DNA of 64,000 bases, taken from contig OZ244982.1 in assembly GCA_965223115.1 (NCBI GenBank), positions 124,001-188,000 of the forward strand. The letters are read 5' to 3'. The stretch is from CBDCUI01 sp965223115 (GTDB taxonomy: Bacteria; Pseudomonadota; Gammaproteobacteria; UBA4575). Of the stretch, positions 17,006 to 25,272 are shown piece by piece. Under the pieces are notes generated by a model. The model searched no databases and had not been told where the DNA came from. It saw only the letters and a program-made list of their open reading frames with translations. Numbering within the stretch: position 1 is the first letter of the stretch; every line of letters begins with the position of its first letter. The position numbers and the translations under genes are program-made.

Positions 17006-17947
17006 TTAAGACTTAGCAGCAATAGCCTCGGCAGCTCGAACAACGTTCTCTGCCATTTTTGCAGAAGCAGCGTCGATCATTTTGCCATCTAATGTTGCTG
17101 CACCTTTGCCTTCTTTAGCTGCTTTTTCGAGTTCTTCTAGAATTCGATGAGCTTTTGCAACTTCTTCTTCGGGTGGTGAAAACACCTCATTCGCTAATTC
17201 AATTTGTGATGGGTGGATTGCCCACTTACCTTCAATGCCTAATGCTGCTCCACGACGACATGCAAGTTGGTAACCTTCCGGGTCTTTGATATCACCAAAA
17301 GGACCATCAATAGGGCGTAAGCCGTATGCACGACATGCTACAACCATGCGTGAAATGGCTGAATGCCACTGATCACCTGGATAATCAGGATTTAAGCCGC
17401 CGATGTTGACGGTACGTGCACGGTTACTAGCTGAGTAGTCCGCGACACCAAAGTGTAGAGCTTCTAAGCGTGGGCTAGATTGCGCAATGGCTTCTACATT
17501 GGCCATACCGAGTGCAGTTTCAATTATTGCTTCTATGGCTATCTTGTTTTCAAACCCTTTTGCTTCTTCTATTTGAGTGAGTAGTGCATCCACCATGTAT
17601 ACGTCCGCTGGGTCACCAGCTTTTGGAATAAAAATCGTATCCAGCTTATTACCAGCTTGCTCAACAAGATCAATGACATCACGATACATGTAATGAGTAT
17701 CAAGACCGTTAATACGCACTGCGATCGTTTTTCCTTTGCCTGCCCAGTCGATATCATTTACGGCTTCGATTGCGTTTTTGCGTGCTTGCACTTTGTCTCC
17801 AGGAGCAACGGCATCTTCTAAATCTAAAAATACGAAGTCTGCAGCGCAATCGGCTGATTTCTCAATCATTTTGACGCTGGATGCTGGAACAGCGAGTTCA
17901 CATCGCTGTACTCTTTGTCTGGCAGGTTTGGGTTGTGTAAAACTCAT
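17006..17947 (-). CDS. mcl: Malyl-CoA lyase
   Basis: Mcl cleaves malyl-CoA to acetyl-CoA and glyoxylate, the last C-C cleavage of the serine cycle. The 313-residue CitE-family protein has the Mg-binding region FLDLEDAVAPGDK, NGLDTHYMYRDV, the acidic EAIIETALGMANVEAI, and EGKWAIHPSQIELANEVF near the end. These match MclA of methylotrophs through the whole chain. It follows sga by 23 bases on the same strand and is closed by a strong terminator, so sga-mcl is one transcript. Confidence 0.95.
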   Translation of the reverse strand: MSFTQPKPARQRVQRCELAVPASSVKMIEKSADCAADFVFLDLEDAVAPGDKVQARKNAIEAVNDIDWAGKGKTIAVRINGLDTHYMYRDVIDLVEQAGNKLDTIFIPKAGDPADVYMVDALLTQIEEAKGFENKIAIEAIIETALGMANVEAIAQSSPRLEALHFGVADYSASNRARTVNIGGLNPDYPGDQWHSAISRMVVACRAYGLRPIDGPFGDIKDPEGYQLACRRGAALGIEGKWAIHPSQIELANEVFSPPEEEVAKAHRILEELEKAAKEGKGAATLDGKMIDAASAKMAENVVRAAEAIAAKS

Positions 17948-17970
17948 AATGTGTACCTTCTATTTATAAT

Positions 17971-19251
17971 CTATTTTCTTGGAGTATTTCTTTTTGTAGC
18001 TTTTTTCTTAGTTGCTACACGTGCTTCACGAGGGGCTTTGGTAGCACCAAATTTTTTAATTTTCTTGGCAGTCTTTCGATAATACTCTTCTGCTGCACCT
18101 ACGCCACTACCGGGCTTGATTTTCATGCCTGCATCGTTCATTGCCATCTCTACCGTGCCTAATGCAGCCATCATGCGAGCTTCGTTATTGTCGCCAAGGT
18201 GGCCTATGCGGAACACTTTTCCAGCAACTTTAGATAAACCCGCACCTAATGAAATGTTATAGCGATGATAGGCAATGTGGATTATTTCGGATGCGTTTAT
18301 TTTTTCAGGTACTAGGATTGCAGTTACAGTGTTGGAATACCACTTGGGCGCTTTAGCACATGGTTTCAATCCCCAGGCTTTTACTGCTTTACGAACGCCT
18401 TCAGCTAAACGGTGATGACGTTTGAATATATTTTCTAAACCTTCATCCATCATAAGGTCAACTGATGCACGTAAGCCACGAAGCATTGGAACCGATGGAG
18501 TATAAGGAAAGTAACCATCTTTATTCGCGTTAAGATGATCTTGGATGTCGAGGAAGCATTTTGCACATTTAGCTTTGGAGCGTGCTTTTAAGGCGCGCTG
18601 ACTGAAAGCCAAAATTGCCATACCCGCAGGTAACATGAAACCTTTTTGTGAGCCACTTACAGCAACATCTACACCCCATTCATCCATGCGAAAATCTATG
18701 CTGGCGATAGAGCTTACACCGTCTACCATAATGAGAGCTGGGTGTTTAATTTGTTTCATCATTTTGCATAACCCACCAATGTCACTAGTAACACCAGTTG
18801 CGGTTTCATTATGACAAACAATAACGGCTTTGATTTGATGGTCTTTGTCAGCCTGTAAAACCTTTTTAAATTTTTCTACAGGGACACCTTCTCCCCATGG
18901 TGTTTCTATAAGTTCAGCATCTAAACCAATGCGACATGCGAGGTCGTACCATAAATGACTGAATTGCCCAAAACGTGTGGTTAAAATTTTATCTCCAGGA
19001 GACATGGTGTTTGCTAAGGCAATTTCCCAGCCTGCAGTACCTGTAGCAGGGAATAAGAAGCATGTTCCCTTGGTAGTTTTGAAAATCTTTTTTACATCTC
19101 GAAGTAATGGCTTTACGAGTTGGGGAAAATCGGGAGCACGATGATCTTCTTGTGGACAGATCATGGCATTTTGTACTGCCTGTGGAATATGAGTTGGTCC
19201 AGGCGCGAATAAATAATTTCTTCCGGGAAAGGATAGTTTTTCTCCAGGCAT
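17971..19251 (-). CDS. sga: Serine-glyoxylate aminotransferase
   Basis: Sga transfers the amino group of serine to glyoxylate, giving hydroxypyruvate and glycine, and links HprA to the glycine pool. The 426-residue class V aminotransferase has FAPGPTHIP at the start, FPATGTAGWE, and the PLP lysine Lys203 in VSGSQKGFMLPAG. Compared with family members of about 400 residues it has an extra basic tail, roughly residues 400-426, rich in Lys, Arg and Ala. The tail looks disordered and its role is unknown. It heads the sga-mcl transcript, with about 210 bases of promoter region upstream. Confidence 0.95.
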   Translation of the reverse strand: MPGEKLSFPGRNYLFAPGPTHIPQAVQNAMICPQEDHRAPDFPQLVKPLLRDVKKIFKTTKGTCFLFPATGTAGWEIALANTMSPGDKILTTRFGQFSHLWYDLACRIGLDAELIETPWGEGVPVEKFKKVLQADKDHQIKAVIVCHNETATGVTSDIGGLCKMMKQIKHPALIMVDGVSSIASIDFRMDEWGVDVAVSGSQKGFMLPAGMAILAFSQRALKARSKAKCAKCFLDIQDHLNANKDGYFPYTPSVPMLRGLRASVDLMMDEGLENIFKRHHRLAEGVRKAVKAWGLKPCAKAPKWYSNTVTAILVPEKINASEIIHIAYHRYNISLGAGLSKVAGKVFRIGHLGDNNEARMMAALGTVEMAMNDAGMKIKPGSGVGAAEEYYRKTAKKIKKFGATKAPREARVATKKKATKRNTPRK

Positions 19252-19463
19252 TACTAGAACCCTTTTAGTGAATATTAATAGTTAAAAATATGAATGAGCT
19301 CCGTAATTATCCCATTTTGTTTTCAGTAGCCGGAGCTGTTGTTTCCGCTAATAACGGAGTTATGCGAAAAGTCCAGCATCTTGCCATAAGCCCTATACTT
19401 GGCTCAAGCAATTTGCATATTACGTGATGGATATTATGGGGTGATAAAACCTACTTAATTTGA
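19252..19463. promoter_or_regulatory. sga promoter region with several dyads
   Basis: This gap lies upstream of sga and downstream of folD. AGCTCCG (19297-19303) and CGGAGCT (19331-19337) form an inverted repeat, and ATGC-N10-GCAT (19362-19379) is a second dyad of the spacing used by LysR-type regulators. Serine-cycle genes in Methylobacterium answer to a LysR-type regulator (QscR), so such a site would make sense, but the match is only in general form. Confidence 0.35.
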
Positions 19464-20342
19464 TTAAAGTGCATTTAGTAAGTTTGCAGCATGTAATGTA
19501 TTTTCTAGTAGGCAAGCCACTGTCATAGGACCTGTGCCGCCAGGCATTGGTGTGATGGCTCCAGCGATAGATTGCACTTCCTCAAAGTTGACGTCTCCCC
19601 GGATACCTTCTTCTGTTCGAGTGACTCCTACATCAATAACAGTAGCACCGGGTTTGATATGGTCTTTTGTTATTAAGTGTGCGATGCCTGCTGCGGCAAT
19701 TACAATATCAGCTGATTGAGTGAATTCAGTGAGGTCACCACTTCTAGAATGCGCTAATGTGACCGTTGCGTCTGTGCCTTTGCGGGCTAATAATAATACT
19801 TGAGGTAGACCTACTAAGGTAGATCGGCCAATGACTACAGCACGTTTGCCACTGGTAGGGATTTTATAGTGTTCAAGTAAACGCATTACACCTAAAGGTG
19901 TGCAGGGCACTAAGCCAGGTTCGCCACGCACTAGTCTACCAAGGTTGTTTTCACTTAAACCATCCACGTCTTTTTCAGGTGGTAGTAAATCTAAAATTTT
20001 GTGAGTGTCTAGATGTGTGGGTAATGGCAATTGAATCAATATTCCATGTATTGTTGAGTCTTTTATAAGTTTAATGATCTCATCACAAGCTTCAGACATA
20101 GTGATATTTTCATCGAGTTGGATATGTTTAGAGTTCATACCCACTGCAGCAGCACGACGTTGTTTCATGCCCACGTACAACTTACTGGCAGGATCGTTTC
20201 CTATTAAAACCGTTGCGAGAGTAATTTTGGAGCGAGGTGATTGTGCAAGTTTGTCAGCTATATCATTTTGGATTTTTTGCGCAACAATGTTTCCATCCAT
20301 AAGAACAGCGCCACCGGATGTTTTTGTGAACTCTGAACTCAT
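19464..20342 (-). CDS. folD: Bifunctional methylene-H4F dehydrogenase / methenyl-H4F cyclohydrolase
   Basis: FolD interconverts methylene-, methenyl- and 10-formyl-tetrahydrofolate. The 292-residue protein has the catalytic-lysine segment YVGMKQRRAAAVGM, GILIQLPLPTH, VIGRSTLVGLP for the dinucleotide, and PMPGGTGPMTVACLLENT. The first 14 residues (SSEFTKTSGGAV) have no counterpart in E. coli FolD. The ATG at 20300 (MDGNIVAQKI) is a plausible alternative start, giving 278 residues. With mtdA present and no fch seen, FolD's cyclohydrolase activity may matter for C1 flow. It is 108 bases downstream of the ftr-like gene. Confidence 0.94.
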   Translation of the reverse strand: MSSEFTKTSGGAVLMDGNIVAQKIQNDIADKLAQSPRSKITLATVLIGNDPASKLYVGMKQRRAAAVGMNSKHIQLDENITMSEACDEIIKLIKDSTIHGILIQLPLPTHLDTHKILDLLPPEKDVDGLSENNLGRLVRGEPGLVPCTPLGVMRLLEHYKIPTSGKRAVVIGRSTLVGLPQVLLLARKGTDATVTLAHSRSGDLTEFTQSADIVIAAAGIAHLITKDHIKPGATVIDVGVTRTEEGIRGDVNFEEVQSIAGAITPMPGGTGPMTVACLLENTLHAANLLNAL

Positions 20343-20450
20343 GAATAAACTATGCTTTAGATATCGTTGGTGTAAAACTCAAACTATGTTTACACAATGC
20401 TACGATTAAATCGCAGCATTATGTAAATGTTTATGTTGGTAGAAAACTTT

Positions 20451-21374
20451 TTAAGCGGCCGGCTGTTTGGCAGGATCTAGATAAATAAAGCTCTTACCTA
20501 AACGACCGCCATAATTTCCTGCTGAAATCATAATCAGTCCAGGTGTGTCTACAGAGGCCTTAATCGCGGCTTGAGTGGCATCGATGATAGGTTGCATACC
20601 TTGGCCATTCATTATGATCTCCATTACACAGTTAACGCCTTCAGGTAATCCGGCTTCGACACTAGGATCATCTTGTAGCAAAGGGCAAAACTTTTCGTAA
20701 GTACTGGCGATAGTGAAATCGTAATTACTACCTGCTTTAGATCCGCTACCTGCTATGCCTCCTGGAAATGTAGTAATTACACCTGGCATTGGAAGTATGG
20801 CTTCAACACCTTTTTCTGCGGCAAGTAATGCCGAATCAACGCTGTCACCAAAGAACCATAGATTGCCACCCATGAGCCCATCCGCATATCCAAGTCGACG
20901 ATCAAGAATAAATTCGCCACCAAGAATAGGAATCCACCACATTTTACGGCCAAATCTTTCTATGCGCTTTTGATAGCCATTACCAAAGTATGCGACCTTT
21001 CGGCCCATGTGGTAGTACTCTTCCGAATCAATAAGGTTAAAACATGATGCCGTAGGACAGGTCATAACGTTTTGGCTAATACGCACTAATGCTGACCGTT
21101 CAAGTGCCTTCACCCGGTCTTTTCGAAACCGTGGTACATGCAGTTGCACAATAGCACCGGGTCTACCATCCGGTGTTTCAAAACTTTCATCACCGCCAGG
21201 GCCTACATAACGATCCATTCCAGCTTCGCAATCGCATAGAATCGAACTGGATGCATTGCCTGTTGCTGCATTTACGGCATGATCCAACCATGTTCGATCA
21301 CGTGCGGTGATTAAAAATTCGGTGTATAGACTTTTAAACGCTTCAGCGTATGTATCATCAATTTTTGCCGCCAT
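20451..21374 (-). CDS. Formylmethanofuran:H4MPT formyltransferase homologue (Ftr/FhcD family)
   Basis: The 307-residue protein follows the Ftr/FhcD pattern from end to end: IDDTYAEAF at the start, CEAGMDRYV, ETPDGRPGA, TCPTASCFNL, FPGGIAGSGSKAGS, and the closing ISAGNYGGRLG. In methylotrophs FhcD moves the formyl group between H4MPT and methanofuran within the FhcABCD complex, and its gene normally sits with fhcABC. Here it stands five bases after a 5-formyl-H4F cyclo-ligase-type gene and upstream of folD, with no fhcABC in the window. It may be the sole FhcD placed apart or a paralogue acting on another formyl carrier. Family is certain; role is not. Confidence 0.88.
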   Translation of the reverse strand: MAAKIDDTYAEAFKSLYTEFLITARDRTWLDHAVNAATGNASSSILCDCEAGMDRYVGPGGDESFETPDGRPGAIVQLHVPRFRKDRVKALERSALVRISQNVMTCPTASCFNLIDSEEYYHMGRKVAYFGNGYQKRIERFGRKMWWIPILGGEFILDRRLGYADGLMGGNLWFFGDSVDSALLAAEKGVEAILPMPGVITTFPGGIAGSGSKAGSNYDFTIASTYEKFCPLLQDDPSVEAGLPEGVNCVMEIIMNGQGMQPIIDATQAAIKASVDTPGLIMISAGNYGGRLGKSFIYLDPAKQPAA

Positions 21375-21379
21375 GGGTT

Positions 21380-22018
21380 TTATCCTCTACCAATACCTTC
21401 ATAGACAGCGTCTTCTGTAACGACTTTGTCCATGTATACATCATGTGGAGCGACTAAGATTTCGTCAAATAATTGTGATTCATAGCAAAGGGCTACAAGC
21501 GCACAATCTGGACGGGCTTTTTCTAATAGGCGATCGTAATAGCCTTGACCATTCCCCATGCGCCCACCTTTTTTGTCAAAGCCAACACCAGGTACCATGA
21601 TGATATCGAGTTCTTCAGGCTCAACTTCTTTTTCAGGGTTACCCCACATTTCTCTAGGTGGCTCGAGGATATCCCATTTACCCACAACCATTTCTTCTAG
21701 GCTTTCCATCCACCAAAGACCTAGTTTGTTTTCACCATTTTCATCTTCCGTGCAATAAGGCACGATGATTTTTTTCTCACCTTTAGCAACTTCATCTAAT
21801 AGTTGAGGTTTTGTGCGTGTCTCTGAACGGCAGTCGATATACCACATAGCTACTTTTGCATTTTGGTATTCAGGTAACGCCATAAATTTTTCGCAAGCAC
21901 TCGCACTAATTTCATCTTTATTTTCTTGTGCATTGCGGCGGTCATATGCTTCACGACGCATTTTGTTTTTGCGTTCCATTATGACTTCTAATTCTTCGGG
22001 GGATAGTAATGTCGCCAT
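21380..22018 (-). CDS. 5-formyltetrahydrofolate cyclo-ligase family protein
   Basis: 5-FCL converts 5-formyl-H4F to 5,10-methenyl-H4F with ATP. The 212-residue protein has the family's key C-terminal motif PGVGFDKKGGRMGNGQGYYD and an N-terminal Lys/Arg patch (ERKNKMRREAYDRR). It is somewhat longer and more acidic than typical YgfA, with a Glu/Pro-rich middle (REMWGNPEKEVEPEELD). Tight spacing of five bases to the ftr homologue implies translational coupling and perhaps one linked formyl-carrier reaction. It may act on folate or on a related pterin; the sequence does not decide. Confidence 0.88.
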   Translation of the reverse strand: MATLLSPEELEVIMERKNKMRREAYDRRNAQENKDEISASACEKFMALPEYQNAKVAMWYIDCRSETRTKPQLLDEVAKGEKKIIVPYCTEDENGENKLGLWWMESLEEMVVGKWDILEPPREMWGNPEKEVEPEELDIIMVPGVGFDKKGGRMGNGQGYYDRLLEKARPDCALVALCYESQLFDEILVAPHDVYMDKVVTEDAVYEGIGRG

Positions 22019-22118
22019 CGACAGCTCCTTACAGATATATAGTTATAGTGGTTTTTAATTTGAAATAAGCAGGCAATCCTAAACTATTTGCTCTATGCCT
22101 GACAATTTCCAGCTTTGC

Positions 22119-23795
22119 CTAGTCAGTAACGGCTCCTTCTGATGCAGAACGAACTTGCCGTGCGTATTTAGCTAAAACCCCACGTTTATAACGGGGTTTG
22201 GGTGGATTCCACTTCTTTTTACGCTGGGTGAGCTCTTTTTTGCTTAGCTTAACATTTATTTCACGCTTTTCTGTATCGATAGTTATTTGATCACCGTTTT
22301 TAAGCAGTCCTATAGGCCCACCTACAGCAGCTTCTGGTGTGATATGGCCGACGACGAAACCGTGGCTGCCGCCAGAAAATCGACCATCTGTAATTAAGGC
22401 AACATCTTTTCCTAAACCTTTACCCATAATTGCAGCAGTAGGAGACAGCATTTCGCGCATACCTGGTCCACCTTTGGGGCCTTCATAACGAATTACAATG
22501 ACATCGCCTTTTTTAATACTACCATTTAGAATTTTTTCCAAAGCCTTTTCTTCAGAAGCAAATACGCGTACTTTACCAGTAAATTTTAAACCTTCTTTGC
22601 CGGAGATTTTTGCAACTGCGCCTTCAGGGGCAAGATTGCCGTAAAGTATAACTAAGTGTCCATCTTTCTTAATTGGGTTTTTAAAATTACGCACAATATC
22701 CTGAGATTTAGGATACGGTTTTACACCGCGTAAGTTTTGCTGCAATGTTTTACCTGTCACAGTTAGACAATCACCATGTAATAAACCTTTGTCTAATAAC
22801 ATGCGCATTAAGGGCTGTATGCCACCAATTTCGATTAGCTCAGACATCATATATTTTCCGCTGGGGCGTAAGTCAGCCAGCACAGGTACTTTTTTACCCA
22901 GTCGAGTAAATTCATTTAGGCTTAGTTTCACACCAATGGCATGAGCCATAGCTAGTAAATGTAAGACAGCATTAGTAGAACCGCCTAGTGCAGTAACAAC
23001 TGTGATGGCATTTTGAAATGCCTTTTTTGTCATGATGTCTTTGGGGCGAATATTATTTTGAATTAAATTCATTACAGTTTGGCCTGCAGCAATGCAGTCT
23101 TCTTTTTTTTCGTTGGAGATTGCATTCTGTGCAGAGCTGTTGGGCAAACTCATTCCTAATGCTTCAATGGCTGATGCCATGGTATTTGCCGTATACATAC
23201 CTCCACATGCACCAGGCCCTGGTATTGCAGTTGATTCAACTTGTTTTAATTCTTGGTCATTAAGTTGCTTTTTCGCATGTTGGCCTACTGCTTCAAATAC
23301 AGATACCACATCAATATTAGTTCCTTTGTATTTACCTGGCATGATGGTGCCGCCATAAACAAATACTGAAGGGCGATTTAACCTTGCCATTGCAATTAGA
23401 CAACCTGGCATGTTTTTGTCACAGCCCCCTATGGCTACGATTCCGTCGAAACCTTCACAAGCCGCAACGGTTTCAATTGAATCTGCTATGACTTCGCGTG
23501 ATACCAAAGAATATTTCATGCCTTCAGTACCCATGGAGATACCATCAGAAATCGTAATGGTATTGAATATTACGGCCTTGCCGCCAGCTTGGTTAGCACC
23601 TTTTGCAGATTCATCAGCAAGTTTGTCGATATGCATATTACATGGCGTCACCATACTCCAAGTAGAGGCAATCCCTACTTGCGGCTTGTTAAAATCATCA
23701 TCGTTGAAACCCACTGCACGTAACATGGCACGACTGGGCGCTCGTTCTACTCCATCAACAACGATTGAAGAATAATTTCTAGTTTGTTTTGCCAT
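22119..23795 (-). CDS. ilvD: Dihydroxy-acid dehydratase
   Basis: IlvD removes water from dihydroxy-isovalerate and dihydroxy-methylvalerate in branched-chain amino acid synthesis, using an Fe-S cluster. The 558-residue protein matches the shorter IlvD class and shows TPCNMHIDKLA, AIGGCDKNMPGCLIAMARL with the cluster cysteines, GPGACGGMYTANTMA, and DGRFSGGSHGFVVGH near the C-terminus. It is 100 bases upstream of the 5-FCL gene on the same strand, so read-through into the C1 genes is possible. ilvE, for the final step, lies at 32774. Confidence 0.96.
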   Translation of the reverse strand: MAKQTRNYSSIVVDGVERAPSRAMLRAVGFNDDDFNKPQVGIASTWSMVTPCNMHIDKLADESAKGANQAGGKAVIFNTITISDGISMGTEGMKYSLVSREVIADSIETVAACEGFDGIVAIGGCDKNMPGCLIAMARLNRPSVFVYGGTIMPGKYKGTNIDVVSVFEAVGQHAKKQLNDQELKQVESTAIPGPGACGGMYTANTMASAIEALGMSLPNSSAQNAISNEKKEDCIAAGQTVMNLIQNNIRPKDIMTKKAFQNAITVVTALGGSTNAVLHLLAMAHAIGVKLSLNEFTRLGKKVPVLADLRPSGKYMMSELIEIGGIQPLMRMLLDKGLLHGDCLTVTGKTLQQNLRGVKPYPKSQDIVRNFKNPIKKDGHLVILYGNLAPEGAVAKISGKEGLKFTGKVRVFASEEKALEKILNGSIKKGDVIVIRYEGPKGGPGMREMLSPTAAIMGKGLGKDVALITDGRFSGGSHGFVVGHITPEAAVGGPIGLLKNGDQITIDTEKREINVKLSKKELTQRKKKWNPPKPRYKRGVLAKYARQVRSASEGAVTD

Positions 23796-23882
23796 GGTTT
23801 ATCACCAATATGCTTTGATTATTAAGATTGTATAGTTTAGAGGTAAATTAATTGTGTTGTCAGCACGACAAAGTGAATAGTC

Positions 23883-24896
23883 TTATATTTTTTTTGGGCA
23901 AGTTATTTTTGGACAAGATTTTAAATTGGTTTTTGATTTAGATTGTAAAAGTTCTTGTAAAGAGTTTTGATATTCAATAATAGTTGGTTTCAGTGCTATA
24001 GCGCATTGTATAGACTGGATAGATAGGCTGTAACAAGTTTGTGCTTGTAGACTGTAAGCTAGGTTATTATAGATGTTTGCATCTTGTGGTTGAATTTTGA
24101 TGGCACGCAAATAGCTTGCAGTGGCATTTTCAGGTTGTTGCAGCTTTAAATAGGTGTTTGCTAAACCCATAACGGCAACAAAATTATCTGGCCATCGTTT
24201 AGTAATAGATTGATAAGCCTGGTTTGCAGGCATTGTCTGGCCTACCTTTTCTAAGTCCACTGCAGCTTGTAATATATTTTTTAAATTGCGGTCATTCGGC
24301 AGTGTGTCACTCGGTAATGCTACAAGTGCCCAATTGTTTGCACGTCGCCAAGTTTGTTCAAAAGTACCCATTGATATTTCATAATTTGAATTTTCACCTG
24401 TGTGTAAAATCATGATATTGCGTTGTAAGTCATAGCCTATAACAAGTGCATAATGCCAAACTGGATACCATTTAATGGAAAGATTTTGTAAAACGATTAC
24501 AGGGTGCCCAACGGATACTTCGGCAAGAAGATAAACGAGTTCGGGAGTGAGTTCGTAAGCAAGCAAGCCGCGTTTGCGCACTGCGGCTTTCATTTCTACT
24601 TGAAGACTACCTTTTAATTCAGGTGTAAATACATCCCTGGCAATTTCTATTGGTGATGTTTTAATGCCATAAAAACTCATCGCCATAGCCAAAGTAGATG
24701 GCCCACAGTGGTATTGTTGCTGTGGAAAAAAAGGGACGTCAGGAATTAAAATTTGCTCTGGTAGGTCGTGTGGTTTTTTAAGCTTGAGTTGATTGGTTTG
24801 AGGTGTTGCGCATGCAACTGCTAATACTATAGTGAAAAAAATGCCCGTATGAAGACGGGCATTTTTCCATAAGATAAGAGGCTTATTTAAGATCAA
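23883..24896 (-). CDS. PA2778-family C39-like cysteine peptidase with TPR repeats, lipoprotein
   Basis: The 337-residue product has a signal peptide with a lipobox ending at Cys29 (VLAVAC), then a papain-like C39 domain with catalytic Cys64 (QYHCGPSTLA) and His148 (VWHYALVIGYD), and a C-terminal half (about 200-320) of TPR-like repeats. It starts at a TTG that overlaps the TGA of the preceding PA2779-type gene. The first 20 codons also form a strong intrinsic terminator (24837-24866), so expression may be limited. The pairing with PA2779-type proteins is conserved in Pseudomonas and relatives; its substrate is unknown. Confidence 0.88.
   Translation of the reverse strand: MILNKPLILWKNARLHTGIFFTIVLAVACATPQTNQLKLKKPHDLPEQILIPDVPFFPQQQYHCGPSTLAMAMSFYGIKTSPIEIARDVFTPELKGSLQVEMKAAVRKRGLLAYELTPELVYLLAEVSVGHPVIVLQNLSIKWYPVWHYALVIGYDLQRNIMILHTGENSNYEISMGTFEQTWRRANNWALVALPSDTLPNDRNLKNILQAAVDLEKVGQTMPANQAYQSITKRWPDNFVAVMGLANTYLKLQQPENATASYLRAIKIQPQDANIYNNLAYSLQAQTCYSLSIQSIQCAIALKPTIIEYQNSLQELLQSKSKTNLKSCPKITCPKKI
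24837..24866. terminator. Strong intrinsic terminator inside the peptidase signal-peptide codons
   Basis: Twelve perfect base pairs (AAAAATGCCCGT with ACGGGCATTTTT) enclose a six-base loop, flanked by an A-run and, on the leftward transcript, a U-run of seven. It lies 27 bases after the second PA2779-type stop, where a terminator is expected, but it is also codons 11-20 of the downstream lipoprotein peptidase. It may stop most transcripts and so keep peptidase output low. Confidence 0.85.
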
Positions 24897-25258
24897 ATTC
24901 CGGTAAATACGTCTGTAATTCCTGCTAATTCTAGAATTATAAATACCAGAAATACAATCAACAAGGCAGTTAAAATCCCACCGGCTGGTTGCTCATCAAA
25001 TTTCTCTGCAAGTTGTCGAGCCTCTTTATCTGTTAGTGCTTCGACTCTTTGCTGGGCTTGTTTAACTGTTAAGCCGTTGTTTGTAAGTAAGCTGCGAACT
25101 TCATCGCGTGCTACTAGGGCACGTAATTTTTCGCGATCCTGTTGGGCACTGTGTTCAGATAGTAATTTATCTGTGTTAACAATGCCGGCGTAGGATGGGG
25201 CTACTTGAAAAAAAGCAACTGCGGCAGACAGTAGATAGATTAAAAATTTTATTTGCAT
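24893..25258 (-). CDS. PA2779-family small membrane protein, copy 2
   Basis: The 121-residue protein has a signal-like N-terminus (cleavage near SYAG), a charged helical middle with RDEVRSLLTNNGLTVKQAQ, where Arg/Glu residues alternate, and a C-terminal membrane helix (about 93-113) ending ELAGITDVFTGI. It is a paralogue of the next gene and shares most of the central segment and the whole C-terminus with it. Its TGA overlaps the TTG of the lipoprotein peptidase. PA2779-type proteins travel with PA2778-type peptidases; whether they are substrates, inhibitors or anchors is not known. Confidence 0.86.
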   Translation of the reverse strand: MQIKFLIYLLSAAVAFFQVAPSYAGIVNTDKLLSEHSAQQDREKLRALVARDEVRSLLTNNGLTVKQAQQRVEALTDKEARQLAEKFDEQPAGGILTALLIVFLVFIILELAGITDVFTGI

Positions 25259-25272
25259 TTATTTTCCTAATA

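Noticed and set aside
20451..21374. Methenyl-H4F cyclohydrolase (fch) as the gene between folD and the 5-FCL gene
   Set aside because: Position beside mtdA/folD genes suggested fch, but the protein is about 307 residues and follows Ftr/FhcD phrases (IDDTYAEAF, FPGGIAGSGSKAGS, ISAGNYGGRLG), not Fch, which is near 210 residues.
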